This document shows, one piece after another, positions 19,572 to 31,476 of a stretch of DNA of 64,000 nucleotides. The stretch spans positions 78,898 through 142,897 of the forward strand of contig NZ_JAAVVE010000005.1 in the NCBI RefSeq assembly GCF_018449795.1, given 5' to 3'. Origin of the DNA: Sphingomonas sp. dw_22. GTDB lineage: Bacteria > Pseudomonadota > Alphaproteobacteria > Sphingomonadales > Sphingomonadaceae. Numbering within the stretch: the first letter of the stretch is position 1; each line of letters opens with the position of its first letter. Both the position numbers and the translations under genes were made by a program. The notes below the pieces were generated by a model. The model was not told where the DNA came from and searched no databases. It saw nothing but the letters and a program-made list of their open reading frames with translations.

Positions 19572-22304
19572 GTGTCGATGATCCCGGCCCTCCCCTATCC
19601 CGCGCTGCACGCCAGCCACAGCGGCATCTGGATCGCCACCGCGGAGGGCGATAGCCGCGCGGTCAGCCGGGGCGAGGCGATCCGCATCGCGGCGGATACG
19701 CCCACCATCCTGCTCAACGCGCCGCTGATCGGCCAGCGGCTCGGCCATCCCGAGATTTCGGGGCTCGACCTGCTCGAACTGTTCGCCTTCCTCCACCCCG
19801 CCCGCTTCATGGTGCCGACGCCCAAGGGCCTCGCCCGCATCACCGGGCTCGACGTGCCCGCCAATGATTCGGATATCGCTGGCTTCCTCCGCGCCGCCGC
19901 CGAGAAGCTGCTGGCGGTGCCCGACGGCGCCTGGCCCGAGCGCGAGGGCGCCTGGAACGGGCTCCAGTCGCTGTTCCGTCTGCGCTGGCCTTGGGCGCCC
20001 GCGCTGTCGCAGCGGGTTGCCAAGCCCGGCCAGGCCGAGCGCTGGCTCTTCTCGAAGCTCCCCGAATGGGAGGAGCACGCCCCCCGCGCCGCCCCGCGCA
20101 CCGTGACGCTCGACGATTCGGACGTCGCCCAACGCCTCGCCACGCTCACCGGCAGCGCCGCCGAGCGCCGCCAGGGCCAGCGCGACTATGCCGCCGCCGC
20201 GGCGCAGGCCTTCGCGCCCCGCGAAGTCCGCGATTCGCCCAATCTCGTGCTGGCCGAGGCGGGTACGGGCATCGGCAAGACGCTCGGCTATCTCGCCCCC
20301 GCCTCGCTCTGGGCCGAGCAGGCCGAGGGCACGGTGTGGGTCTCCACCTTCACCAAGGCGCTCCAGCGCCAGATGACGCACGAGAGCGAACGCCTCTTCC
20401 CCGACGCGGCGGTGCGCAAGCGCAAGATCGTCACGCGGAAAGGCCGCGAGAATTACGTCTGCCTGCTCAATCTGGAGGATGCGCTCCAGGGCGGGTTCGC
20501 CGGCCGCGCCGCGATCCTCGCGCAGCTCGTCGCCCGCTGGGCCGCCTATACTGCCGATGGCGACATGATCGGCGGCGACCTGCCCGGCTGGCTTCCCATC
20601 CTGTTCCGCCGCAACGGATCGACCGCGCTCACCGATCGCCGTGGCGAGTGCATCTATGCCGGCTGTCCGCATTACCGGAAATGCTTCATCGAGCGCGCCG
20701 CCCGCGCCAGCGCCGAGGCGGACATCGTCATCGCCAACCATGCCCTGGTGATGGTCAACGCCGCGCGCGGCCGCGAATCGGCCAATCGCCCCACCCGCTA
20801 TGTGTTCGACGAAGGGCATCACCTGTTCGACGCGGCCGATGCGATGTTCTCGGCCGCGCTCACCGGGCAGGAGGCGATCGAGATCCGCCGCTGGATCACC
20901 GGCCCCGAAAAGGGCGCGCGCGGCCGTCGGCGCGGGCTGGCCGCGCGCCTGTCCGACGTCGCCAGCTATGACGAGGCGGGCGGCCTCGCGATCGCCGAGG
21001 CGGTCGATGCCGCGCAGAGGCTGCCGACCGACCAATGGCTCCAGCGGCTGGCGGAGGGCGAGCCTTTCGGACCCGTGGAATCGCTGCTCGCGGCGGTGCG
21101 GGGCCTCGTCTATGCCCGCGACGCCCATGGCGCGGCGGAAGCCGGCTACGGCCTGGAGACCGAGCTGGCCGAGCCCGATGCCGCGCTGGTCGAGGCCGCC
21201 GGCCCTGCCGGTGCCGCGCTCGATGCGCTGGTCCGCCCGCTCGTGACGCTCGGCCGCCGGCTGGAGGCGGTGCTCGCCGAATCGCCCGACTGGATGGACG
21301 GCCCTGCCCGCGCCCGGATCGAAGGCGCGATCGCCTCGCTCGGCTGGCGCACCGATACGGTCGGCGCCTGGCTCGCGCTGATCGCCCGGATCGGCGGTCC
21401 GGCCGATCCCGAATATGTCGATTGGCTCGCGGTCGATCGCGTCGAGGGCCGCGAGTACGACGTCGGCCTCCACCGCCACTGGCTCGATCCCTCGCGCCCC
21501 TTCGCCAAGACCGTGCTCGAGCCCGCGCACGGTGCCCTCATCACTTCGGCGACGCTGCGTGCCGGCGGCGACTGGGACGTGGCCGAAGCGCGCACCGGCG
21601 CCCGCCACCTGCTCCGCCCCGCCCAGCGTTTCGAGGCGCCGAGCCCCTTCGATTACGGCACCCAGGCCGAGGTGCTGATCGTCACCGATATCAAGCGCGG
21701 CGATCTGCCCGCGCTCGCCAATGCCTATGCCCGGCTGATCGTGGCGTCGGGGGGCGGCACGCTCGGCCTGTTCACGGCGATCCGGCGCCTGCGCGCCGTC
21801 CATGCCCGAATCGCCGATCGCCTGGCGCGCGAGGGGCTGCCGCTGCTCGCCCAGCATGTCGATCCGATCGACACCGGCACCCTGGTCGACATCTTCCGCG
21901 ACGATCCCCGCACCTCGCTGATCGGCACAGATGCTTTGCGCGACGGAGTGGATGTCCCCGGCGATTCGCTCCGCCTCGTAGTGATGGAGGGCGTGCCCTG
22001 GCCCAAGCCCACCGTGCTCCACGCTGCGCGGCGGCTGGCGGGGGGCGGCACTGCCTATGACGATCGCATCGTCCGCGCCCGTCTGGCCCAGGCGTTCGGC
22101 CGGCTGATTCGCCGCGCCGACGATCGCGGCGCCTTCGTCCTGCTCTCCTCGGCCATGCCCTCGCGGCTGCTGTCGGCCTTTCCCGCCGGCACCCCGATCG
22201 CGCGGGTGACGCTCGACGAAGCCGTCGAGCGGGTACGTCTTTCCTTGGGGAGCGGGTTGCGGCATGAGGCGCCGGAGACCGCCCGAGCCCCTGGGGACGC
22301 ATGA
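19572..22304 (+). CDS. DinG/XPD-like ATP-dependent DNA helicase
   Basis: This 910-residue superfamily 2 helicase shows Walker A in AEAGTGIGKTLGYLAP (about residue 230), a DEGH box in VFDEGHHLFDAAD, and helicase motif VI in LAQAFGRLIRRADDRG. Cysteines spaced NYVC, GECIYAGCPHYRKC between motifs I and II match the iron-sulfur cluster pocket of the DinG/XPD family. The N-terminal 200 residues are an additional domain common in alphaproteobacterial members. It probably unwinds DNA with 5'-3' polarity in repair. The start is GTG at 19572 or the ATG two codons later. The phosphatase gene overlaps its stop by 4 bases. Confidence 0.9.
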   Translation: MSMIPALPYPALHASHSGIWIATAEGDSRAVSRGEAIRIAADTPTILLNAPLIGQRLGHPEISGLDLLELFAFLHPARFMVPTPKGLARITGLDVPANDSDIAGFLRAAAEKLLAVPDGAWPEREGAWNGLQSLFRLRWPWAPALSQRVAKPGQAERWLFSKLPEWEEHAPRAAPRTVTLDDSDVAQRLATLTGSAAERRQGQRDYAAAAAQAFAPREVRDSPNLVLAEAGTGIGKTLGYLAPASLWAEQAEGTVWVSTFTKALQRQMTHESERLFPDAAVRKRKIVTRKGRENYVCLLNLEDALQGGFAGRAAILAQLVARWAAYTADGDMIGGDLPGWLPILFRRNGSTALTDRRGECIYAGCPHYRKCFIERAARASAEADIVIANHALVMVNAARGRESANRPTRYVFDEGHHLFDAADAMFSAALTGQEAIEIRRWITGPEKGARGRRRGLAARLSDVASYDEAGGLAIAEAVDAAQRLPTDQWLQRLAEGEPFGPVESLLAAVRGLVYARDAHGAAEAGYGLETELAEPDAALVEAAGPAGAALDALVRPLVTLGRRLEAVLAESPDWMDGPARARIEGAIASLGWRTDTVGAWLALIARIGGPADPEYVDWLAVDRVEGREYDVGLHRHWLDPSRPFAKTVLEPAHGALITSATLRAGGDWDVAEARTGARHLLRPAQRFEAPSPFDYGTQAEVLIVTDIKRGDLPALANAYARLIVASGGGTLGLFTAIRRLRAVHARIADRLAREGLPLLAQHVDPIDTGTLVDIFRDDPRTSLIGTDALRDGVDVPGDSLRLVVMEGVPWPKPTVLHAARRLAGGGTAYDDRIVRARLAQAFGRLIRRADDRGAFVLLSSAMPSRLLSAFPAGTPIARVTLDEAVERVRLSLGSGLRHEAPETARAPGDA

Positions 22305-22840
22305 AGACGCTGACTCTGCTGCGCCACGCCAAGTCCGGCTGGGACGATCCCGTCGCGCGCGATTTCGATCGGCCGCTCAATCCCAAGGGCCAGCGCGCCG
22401 CCGCGATGATGGGGCGGCACATGCGCAGCCTGGGGCTCGTCTTCGATCACGTCGTCGCCTCGCCCGCCGTCCGGGTGATCGAGACGCTGCGCCATGTCGG
22501 CGAAGGCTATGGCAGTGATCTGGCGCCCGCCTGGGAGCCGCGCGCCTATCTCGCCTCGGCCACGACGTTGCTCGATATCGTCCGCGAGCTCCCCGACGAG
22601 GCGGAGCGCGTGCTTCTTTCCGGGCACAATCCCGGGCTGGAGGAGCTGGTGCTGCTGCTGAGCGCCGACGATGCCGATCCGCTGCGCGACCAGGTCGAGA
22701 TCAAGTTCCCCACTGCCAGCCTGGCCGAACTGCGCTTCGGCGTGCGCCGCTGGGAAGACGTGGCTCCCGGCGAAGGCGTGCTGGCCCGCTTCGTCCGCCC
22801 CCGCGACCTCGATCCCAGCCTGGGGCCGGCCGCCCGCTAG
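22301..22840 (+). CDS. SixA-type histidine phosphatase family protein
   Basis: This 179-residue protein is a histidine phosphatase of the phosphoglycerate mutase superfamily. The phospho-accepting His is in LTLLRHAKSGWDD (His9) and the second catalytic His in LLSGHNPGLEELV. Short length and these motifs place it with SixA-like enzymes, which remove phosphate from histidine phosphotransfer domains or other substrates. It overlaps the helicase gene by 4 bases. A CAATGTAGGATTT element begins 18 bases after its stop. Confidence 0.87.
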   Translation: MKTLTLLRHAKSGWDDPVARDFDRPLNPKGQRAAAMMGRHMRSLGLVFDHVVASPAVRVIETLRHVGEGYGSDLAPAWEPRAYLASATTLLDIVRELPDEAERVLLSGHNPGLEELVLLLSADDADPLRDQVEIKFPTASLAELRFGVRRWEDVAPGEGVLARFVRPRDLDPSLGPAAR

Positions 22841-22858
22841 GCGGTTGCGCCGGGCTTG

Positions 22859-22974
22859 CAATGTAGGATTTGAGGGCCGAGCGAGGGACCGGCTCTTTCT
22901 CATCGTCGGTGTTCGGAAAAGCACGCGCTCGCCGCGTGGAAAACACATCGAGTCGAGTCAACTTGGTCAACCGG
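22859..22974 (+). repeat. CAATGTAGGATTT element, copy B, full form
   Basis: Three blocks are shared with copy D at 59600-59720: CAATGTAGGATTT (22859-22871), GGCTCTTTCTCATCG (22891-22905) and a tandem GTCAAC pair (22957-22974). Spacers are 19 and 51 bases here, against about 18 and 54 in copy D, although the spacer sequences differ. The element lies between the convergent phosphatase and merR genes, ending 7 bases before the merR stop. It is probably a transcribed 3' region or binding site of unknown role. Confidence 0.78.
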
Positions 22975-22981
22975 CGACTAT

Positions 22982-23314
22982 CTACGCCTTGTCGTCCTCC
23001 AGCGCCTTGGCAAGCGAATCGCGGATGTCCTTCAGCCCCTTCGCTCCCTTGGGAGACCGGGTGGCCTTCTCCTCCGCCAGCAGCTTCTGCACGCCGCGGA
23101 TCGTATAGCCTTCGTCGCTCAGCAGATGGTGGATGCGGCGGACCAGCGCGACGTCGTCGGGCCGGTAATAGCGGCGGTTGCCGGCGCGGGTCAGCGGCCG
23201 GAGCTGGGGAAAGCGCGTCTCCCAATAGCGCAGGATATGCTGGGGGCGGCCGATCTCGTCGGCCAGCTCGCCAATCGTGCGCAAGGCGCCAGCGGCCTTT
23301 TCGGTCGCCGGCAT
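22982..23314 (-). CDS. MerR family transcriptional regulator
   Basis: This 110-residue regulator consists of a MerR winged helix-turn-helix (LRTIGELADEIGRPQHILRYWE, then RAGNRRYYRPDDVALVRRIHHLL) and a short coiled segment without effector-binding cysteines. It is the small MerR protein that typically follows ihfA in alphaproteobacteria. It lies 7 bases downstream of ihfA in the same direction, so the two are probably one transcript. Its targets are not known. Confidence 0.9.
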   Translation of the reverse strand: MPATEKAAGALRTIGELADEIGRPQHILRYWETRFPQLRPLTRAGNRRYYRPDDVALVRRIHHLLSDEGYTIRGVQKLLAEEKATRSPKGAKGLKDIRDSLAKALEDDKA

Positions 23315-23321
23315 AGGTCTA

Positions 23322-23621
23322 TCAGCTACCAGCCACGATGCGGTCGCGCATCATCTGGCTGGCCCGGAAGGTGAGGACGCGGCGCGGCGCGATCGGTACT
23401 TCGACGCCGGTCTTGGGATTACGGCCCACGCGCTCGCCCTTGTCGCGCAGGATGAAGCTGCCGAAGCCCGAGATCTTGACGTTCTCGCCCTTCGCCAATG
23501 CTTCGCACATGTGCTGGAGTATCTGTTCGACCAGGCGCGAAGCATCGGCGCGCGAAAGACCGACTTCGCGATGCAGCGATTCAGCGAGATCGGCCCTGGT
23601 CAGCGTGCCCACAGCAGTCAT
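23322..23621 (-). CDS. ihfA: Integration host factor subunit alpha
   Basis: This 99-residue DNA-bending protein of the HU/IHF family forms a heterodimer with IhfB. Typical features are the helical half ([29 protein letters not shown]), the [21 protein letters not shown] hairpin arm and the basic C-terminus. The RNPKTG motif with the Pro that intercalates DNA is present. The plsX-fabH-ihfA-merR order is a conserved alphaproteobacterial cluster; the gap to fabH is 111 bases and may hold its own promoter. Confidence 0.95.
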   Translation of the reverse strand: MTAVGTLTRADLAESLHREVGLSRADASRLVEQILQHMCEALAKGENVKISGFGSFILRDKGERVGRNPKTGVEVPIAPRRVLTFRASQMMRDRIVAGS

Positions 23622-23732
23622 CTTGGCAAGTCCCCAATTGATCTATGTTGATCAAGCTCTAGCCAGATTGTGTTTATCTAGCAAATCGCTGGGGCACATG
23701 TCTAGCAACAATCAGACACGGCACGGAAACAT

Positions 23733-24701
23733 TCAAAATCGGACGACTGCGGCGCCCCAAGTAAAGCCGCCGCCCATGGCTTCCAGCACTATCAGATCGC
23801 CCCGCTTGATACGTCCGTCGCGCACCGCGGCGTCTAGCGCGAGCGGCACCGAGGCGGCCGAAGTATTGGCGTGGCGATCGACCGTGACGATCACCTTTTC
23901 CGGCGCCAGGTTGAGCTTGCGCGCGGTCGCGTCGAGGATGCGGGCATTGGCCTGGTGCGGCACCAGCCAGTCGATATCGGCGGAGGTGAACCCGGCGGCA
24001 CCCAGCGTTTCCTCCATCACTGCGGCGAGATTGACCACGGCGTGGCGAAACACCTCGCGGCCCTTCATGCGCAGCTTGCCCACCGTGCCGGTGGTCGAGG
24101 GGCCGCCATCGACATAGAGCAGGTCGTTATAGCGACCGTCGGCATGGAGCTTGGTCGCCAGGATGCCGCGCCCGCCCTCGGCCACGTCCTGGCCCTCGAG
24201 CACGATCGCGCCTGCGCCGTCGCCGAACAGCACGCAGGTCGCGCGGTCCTCCCAGTCGAGGATGCGGCTGAAGGTCTCCGCTCCGATCACCAGTGCGCGC
24301 TTCGCCGCGCCGGAGCGGATCATCGAATCGGCGACCTGGAGCGCATAGAGGAAGCCCGAGCAGACCGCCGCCACGTCGAACGCGACGCAATCGTCGATGC
24401 CCAGCGCCGCCTGCACGCGCGTCGCGGTGGCGGGAAAGGTCTGGTCGGGGGTGGCGGTCGCCAGCACGATCAGGTCGATGCTCGCCGCCTCCACGCCCGC
24501 GGCCTCCAGCGCAGCCTTGCAGGCCTGGGTCGCCAGCGTGCCGGTCGTCTCGTTGGGGCCGGCGATATGGCGGAAGCGGATGCCGGTGCGCTCGACGATC
24601 CACTCGTCGGTCGTATCGACCTGCTCGGCCAGCTCCGCATTCGACACGCGCCGCGGCGGCAGTGCCGATCCGGTGCCGAGGATCACCGAACGCACGGTCA
24701 T
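23733..24701 (-). CDS. fabH: Beta-ketoacyl-ACP synthase III
   Basis: This 322-residue thiolase-fold enzyme condenses acetyl-CoA with malonyl-ACP to start fatty acid synthesis. The catalytic Cys is in [12 protein letters not shown] (Cys114), the His in [12 protein letters not shown] and the Asn in [15 protein letters not shown], giving the full Cys-His-Asn triad. The C-terminus [13 protein letters not shown] is typical. It lies 22 bases downstream of plsX in the same direction, a conserved pairing in lipid synthesis. Confidence 0.97.
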   Translation of the reverse strand: MTVRSVILGTGSALPPRRVSNAELAEQVDTTDEWIVERTGIRFRHIAGPNETTGTLATQACKAALEAAGVEAASIDLIVLATATPDQTFPATATRVQAALGIDDCVAFDVAAVCSGFLYALQVADSMIRSGAAKRALVIGAETFSRILDWEDRATCVLFGDGAGAIVLEGQDVAEGGRGILATKLHADGRYNDLLYVDGGPSTTGTVGKLRMKGREVFRHAVVNLAAVMEETLGAAGFTSADIDWLVPHQANARILDATARKLNLAPEKVIVTVDRHANTSAASVPLALDAAVRDGRIKRGDLIVLEAMGGGFTWGAAVVRF

Positions 24702-24723
24702 TTCACGCCTTCCACTAGAGTCA

Positions 24724-25755
24724 TTACGCTGCCTTGGCCTCGAAATTTCCGAGGTCTTCGGCGATTCGGCGGGTCAGGTCGTCGCGCAGCATCTTCGCGG
24801 CGAAGCCGATCGCAGTATCCACGCCCAGTTCGTTGGCGCTGCCATGGCTCTTCACGACGATGCCGTTCAGCCCCAGGAACACGGCGCCATTATGGTTGTT
24901 CGGATCGAGATGGTGGCGCAGCAGCTCGGTCGCCGGCTTGGAGATCAGGAAGCCGATCTTAGAGCGGGTCGAGCTGCTGAATGCGCGCTTGAGCAGGTCC
25001 GCCACGAATCGGGCGGTGCCTTCCACCGTCTTGAGCGCGATATTGCCGGAGAAGCCGTCGCACACGATCACGTCGACTTCGCCGCGCGACAGGCGGTTGC
25101 CCTCGATGAAGCCGGTGAAGTCGAGCGGAAGATGCGTGGCGGCGCGGATCTGGGCGGCGGCATCGCGGATGATGTCGGTGCCCTTCATCTCCTCGGTGCC
25201 GATGTTGAGCAGCGCGACGCGGGGCCGCTCCAGGTCGAGCGCGGTGCGGGCATAGGCGGCGCCCATCACCGCGAACTGGACGAGGTTGCGCGCATCGACC
25301 TCGGTATTGGCGCCCAGATCGAGCATCACCGTGTCGTTCTCGCCCAGCGTCGGCATCAGCGCGGCGAGCGCTGGGCGGTCGATGCCCGGCATCGTCCGCA
25401 GCGAGAGCTTCGCCATCGCCATCAGCGCGCCGGTATTGCCCGAGGAGACGGCGGCGCCCGCGCGGCCCTTCTTCACCAGGTCGATGGCGATTCCCATCGA
25501 CGTGGTCTTGGCGCGGCGAATCGCCTGGCTCGGCTTTTCGTCGGACGCGACGACCTGTTCGGCGTGGACGATCTCCGACGCCGCTGTCAGGTTGGGATGA
25601 GTCTTCAGGCCTTCACGGATCCGGGCTTCGTCGCCGACAAGGATGAACTCCATCCCCTCGAACCGGCGACGCGCGCGCGCGGCACCGGCCAGCATGACGG
25701 CGATCCCCTCGTCACCGCCCATCGCATCGACGGCGATTCGCGAGGGAAAAGTCAT
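24724..25755 (-). CDS. plsX: Phosphate acyltransferase PlsX
   Basis: This 343-residue enzyme makes acyl-phosphate from acyl-ACP for glycerolipid synthesis by the PlsX/PlsY route. It begins with [19 protein letters not shown] and has the family signatures [37 protein letters not shown] and [15 protein letters not shown]. The length is standard. It is preceded on the same strand by rpmF with 30 bases between them, the usual rpmF-plsX-fabH cluster. plsC near 60 kb acts later in the same pathway. Confidence 0.97.
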   Translation of the reverse strand: MTFPSRIAVDAMGGDEGIAVMLAGAARARRRFEGMEFILVGDEARIREGLKTHPNLTAASEIVHAEQVVASDEKPSQAIRRAKTTSMGIAIDLVKKGRAGAAVSSGNTGALMAMAKLSLRTMPGIDRPALAALMPTLGENDTVMLDLGANTEVDARNLVQFAVMGAAYARTALDLERPRVALLNIGTEEMKGTDIIRDAAAQIRAATHLPLDFTGFIEGNRLSRGEVDVIVCDGFSGNIALKTVEGTARFVADLLKRAFSSSTRSKIGFLISKPATELLRHHLDPNNHNGAVFLGLNGIVVKSHGSANELGVDTAIGFAAKMLRDDLTRRIAEDLGNFEAKAA

Positions 25756-25785
25756 GTTGGCACGCCCCCGTTAAGCTCCGTTTTC

Positions 25786-25965
25786 TCAGCCTTCGACGGA
25801 GGTGATCTCGCGGCCGTTATAATGGCCGCATGCGTTGCACAGGTTATGCGGACGCTTCAGTTCGCCGCAGTTCGGGCACTCCTGGAACGCCTCGACGCTC
25901 AGCGCATCGTGCGCCCGGCGCATGCCACGCCGCGAGGGCGAGGTCTTTCTCTTCGGAACGGCCAT
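25786..25965 (-). CDS. rpmF: 50S ribosomal protein L32
   Basis: This 59-residue protein begins [20 protein letters not shown], the standard L32 start, and carries the zinc-finger cysteines CPNC and CNAC (about residues 30-46). It ends [12 protein letters not shown]. The reading frame was found by direct translation of the minus strand from the CAT at 25963-25965. It is the first gene of the rpmF-plsX-fabH-ihfA-merR cluster. Confidence 0.95.
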   Translation of the reverse strand: MAVPKRKTSPSRRGMRRAHDALSVEAFQECPNCGELKRPHNLCNACGHYNGREITSVEG

Positions 25966-26152
25966 TTCGGCACCTTATAAAAGACTAGAATCAAAGTCGC
26001 GATACGCCCACGGGATGCACCGGGCAAGCGACGGCTGGGCCGGCCGCTCGCCGGGACCAGCAGGCAGGTCACGAAGCGAGCCCGCGCGTATAGCGATTCT
26101 TGTCCATGTTGCAAGGCCGTGCGAGGGAGGGGCTTCGTAAAGGGGAGGTCCA

Positions 26153-26551
26153 ATGCTGTTACCTGTCGCGCTCACCACCACCGGCGCCGCCGCGCTCATC
26201 AACCTCTGGCTGGGCGTGCGCGTCAGCCGGACGCGCCAGGCGGAGAAGATCTGGACGGGCGACGGCGGCAACCCCAGGCTGATCGCCCGGATGCGCGCGC
26301 ATCTCAATTTCGCCGAATATGCGCCGGTCGTGCTGCTCCTGATCGCGCTGATCGAATTCGGCGCGGGGAGCCAGCTCTGGCTCTGGGCTGCCTCGGTGCT
26401 GTTCCTGCTCGGGCGGATATTGCACCCGATCGGCATGGACGGCTGGAAGTTCGGCCGCCAGGCGGGGATCATCTCCACGCTGCTGGTGATGCTGGGCCTC
26501 GGTCTCTACGCCGTCTTCCTCGCCCACCAATATGGCAACCCGCTGCGCTGA
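26153..26551 (+). CDS. MAPEG family membrane protein
   Basis: This 132-residue protein has four membrane helices and the MAPEG pattern: NLWLGVRVSRTRQ in the first helix and loop, then RMRAHLNFAEYAPVVLLLIALIE (Arg, Asn, Glu positions conserved for glutathione binding), and the third and fourth helices GRILHPIG and AGIISTLLVMLGLGLYAVFL. Such proteins resemble microsomal glutathione S-transferases, but the activity of bacterial members is mostly unknown. A GGGGAGG ribosome-binding site precedes the ATG. The gene stands alone. Confidence 0.87.
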   Translation: MLLPVALTTTGAAALINLWLGVRVSRTRQAEKIWTGDGGNPRLIARMRAHLNFAEYAPVVLLLIALIEFGAGSQLWLWAASVLFLLGRILHPIGMDGWKFGRQAGIISTLLVMLGLGLYAVFLAHQYGNPLR

Positions 26552-26557
26552 GAGGAA

Positions 26558-27229
26558 TCAGCGCCCGGCCAGCACCGAATCGGCGACGAACGGATTGGTC
26601 CGGCGCTCATGCGCGAAATTGCTGGGCTGGCCATGGCCGGGGACGAACACCGTGTCGCCCCCCAGTGGCCATAGCCGCCCGGTGATCGCGTCGATCAGAT
26701 CCTGGTGATTGCCCAGCGGGAAGTCGGTCCGCCCGATCGATCCCTGGAACAGTACGTCGCCGACGAGCGCCAGCTTCGATTCGGGATGGTGGAACACGAC
26801 ATGGCCCGGCGTGTGCCCCGGGCAATGATAGACGTCGAGCGTGAGATTGCCGACCGTCACCTGATCGCCGTTCGCCAGCCAGCGATCGGGCTCGAACGGC
26901 ATGCCTCGCACGCCATAATTGCGTCCGTCATCCTCCAGCCGCGCGATCCAGAAGCGGTCGGCCTCGTGCGGCCCCTCGATCGGCACGCCCAGTTCCCGGG
27001 CGAACTCGTCCGCCGATCCGCAATGGTCGATATGGCCGTGCGTCACCAGGATCTTCTCGATCGTCACGCCATGCTGCTTCGCCGCGGCGCGCAGCTTCTC
27101 CAGGTCGCCGCCCGGATCGCAGAAGGCGCCCCGCATCGTCTCGGTGCACCACAGCAATGTGCAGTTCTGCTGGAGCGGCGTGACCGGCACGATCGCCGCG
27201 CGCATCGGGGGAGAGGTCGGTTCGGACAT
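26558..27229 (-). CDS. MBL fold metallo-hydrolase (glyoxalase II-like)
   Basis: This 223-residue protein has the metallo-beta-lactamase metal motif in VTHGHIDHCGSAD, with further ligands in HCPGHTPGHVVF, LVGDVLFQGSIGRTDF and VPGHGQPSNF. The arrangement matches the YcbL/glyoxalase II-like group, which hydrolyses thioesters. An in-frame Met ten codons upstream is possible, but MSEPTSPP at 27229 is the better start. It is divergent from pabBC with 80 bases between. Confidence 0.88.
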   Translation of the reverse strand: MSEPTSPPMRAAIVPVTPLQQNCTLLWCTETMRGAFCDPGGDLEKLRAAAKQHGVTIEKILVTHGHIDHCGSADEFARELGVPIEGPHEADRFWIARLEDDGRNYGVRGMPFEPDRWLANGDQVTVGNLTLDVYHCPGHTPGHVVFHHPESKLALVGDVLFQGSIGRTDFPLGNHQDLIDAITGRLWPLGGDTVFVPGHGQPSNFAHERRTNPFVADSVLAGR

Positions 27230-27309
27230 GGCGTTCAGGTAGTTGCCCCAGGCACCCACGGCAACACGGGCTTGCCCGATGCGCCCCGGGGCGGCATGCC
27301 CGCCGGAGA

Positions 27310-30313
<3,004 letters not shown>

Positions 30314-30339
30314 GGCGGCCAAGCGCCGATCTATCGGCG

Positions 30340-30996
30340 ATGGTCAAGATCGCCCTCCCCGCCGCGATTCTCGCCGGCGCGCTGCTGCTTGCCGCCACCG
30401 GGGCCGGTGGCGCCGAACGGGCGGTGCCGATTCCTCCGCCCGCCGCCGATGTCGCGCCGGCCAGGGAGCCGCAGGTGGCAGTGCTCGCGGGCGGCTGCTT
30501 CTGGGGCATGGAGGCGGTGTTCCAGTCGGTGAAGGGCGTCCAGTCGGTCACCGACGGCTATGCCGGCGGCACCCGCGCCACCGCGACCTATGCCCAGGTC
30601 TCGACCGAGCGCACCGGCCATGCCGAGGCGGTCCGCATCGTCTATGATCCGCGGAAGGTGAGCTACGGCACGCTGCTGCGCATCTATTTCTCGGTCGCGC
30701 ACGATCCGACCCAGCTCAACCGCCAGTATCCGGACAGCGGCCCCAGCTATCGCTCGGCGATCTTCCCGCAGGATGCCGAGCAGCGCCGCGTCGCCGCCGC
30801 GTACATCGCCCAGCTCGGCCAGGCCAAGGCCTGGCCCCGGCCGATCGTGACGAAGCTGGAGACCGGCGCCTTCTATCCGGCCGAAGCCTATCACCAGGAC
30901 TTCTTCTGGCGGAACCCGACGCATCCCTACATCGTCCGCTGGGACAAGCCGAAGGTCACCGCCTTCCGCAACGCCTTCCCGCAACTGGTGAATTGA
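30340..30996 (+). CDS. msrA: Exported peptide-methionine (S)-S-oxide reductase MsrA
   Basis: This 218-residue protein has a hydrophobic N-terminal signal segment (residues 4-24) ahead of the MsrA domain. The catalytic Cys is in AVLAGGCFWGMEAVFQ (Cys53), and YAGGTRATATYAQVS, GHAEAVRIVYDP and EAYHQDFFWRNP are family motifs. The signal makes it probably periplasmic, where it repairs oxidised methionines. The companion MsrB near 8.4 kb has no signal, so the two are not a simple pair. Confidence 0.91.
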   Translation: MVKIALPAAILAGALLLAATGAGGAERAVPIPPPAADVAPAREPQVAVLAGGCFWGMEAVFQSVKGVQSVTDGYAGGTRATATYAQVSTERTGHAEAVRIVYDPRKVSYGTLLRIYFSVAHDPTQLNRQYPDSGPSYRSAIFPQDAEQRRVAAAYIAQLGQAKAWPRPIVTKLETGAFYPAEAYHQDFFWRNPTHPYIVRWDKPKVTAFRNAFPQLVN

Positions 30997-31023
30997 CGCT
31001 CCCCCGCGCCGGGGTGACGATAA

Positions 31024-31443
31024 TCAGATCAGCCCGAGTCCCGCCAGCTCGCCCACCAGTCCGGGCGGCAGCTCGGCGATCCCCGCCCCCGCTTCGCCCA
31101 GATCGGGCGGCGCGTCCGTGCCTGCCAGATAGCGCCAGCCTTGGTGCGCGCGCTTGGGCCGAGCCTGCACGAGCACCAGCCTGGGTTCCAGATAGATGGC
31201 GACGCGCCCGCCCTCGGCCTCGCCGAAGCCCAGGATCGGCGATCGGCCGATGAGCTGGTGCTTGATGATCCAGAACAGCGATCCGCCCCCAACATCTTCA
31301 CCCACTATCTCCGCGTGACGCTTGGGCAGATAGCGCGTCGTCAGGAAGGCCGGCTGGTGCGCGGCCTTCAGCGCCAGGCGCTCCTGGAGGTACTCGATGC
31401 TGTCGCAGCCATAGGCGACTTTGGTCAGATGTAGCGGCACCAC
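31024..31443 (-). CDS. DUF1489 family protein
   Basis: This 139-residue protein matches the alphaproteobacterial DUF1489 family, with the motifs LHLTKVAYGCDSIEYL at the start and LTTRYLPKRHAEI and GGGSLFWIIKHQLIGRSPIL in the middle. It has no signal peptide or membrane helix. Function is unknown. It lies 33 bases downstream of nothing on its own strand except mgtE further away; it is convergent with msrA (27 bases). It is likely monocistronic or the head of no operon. Confidence 0.85.
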   Translation of the reverse strand: MVPLHLTKVAYGCDSIEYLQERLALKAAHQPAFLTTRYLPKRHAEIVGEDVGGGSLFWIIKHQLIGRSPILGFGEAEGGRVAIYLEPRLVLVQARPKRAHQGWRYLAGTDAPPDLGEAGAGIAELPPGLVGELAGLGLI

Positions 31444-31476
31444 CGCGATTTGGGCGCGCAGGCGCCTGCGATCAAG

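Noticed and set aside
19539..22265. Minus-strand open frame of 908 codons opposite the helicase
   Set aside because: The helicase frame has Walker and FeS motifs; this frame has none and is compositionally like a mirror of the coding strand.
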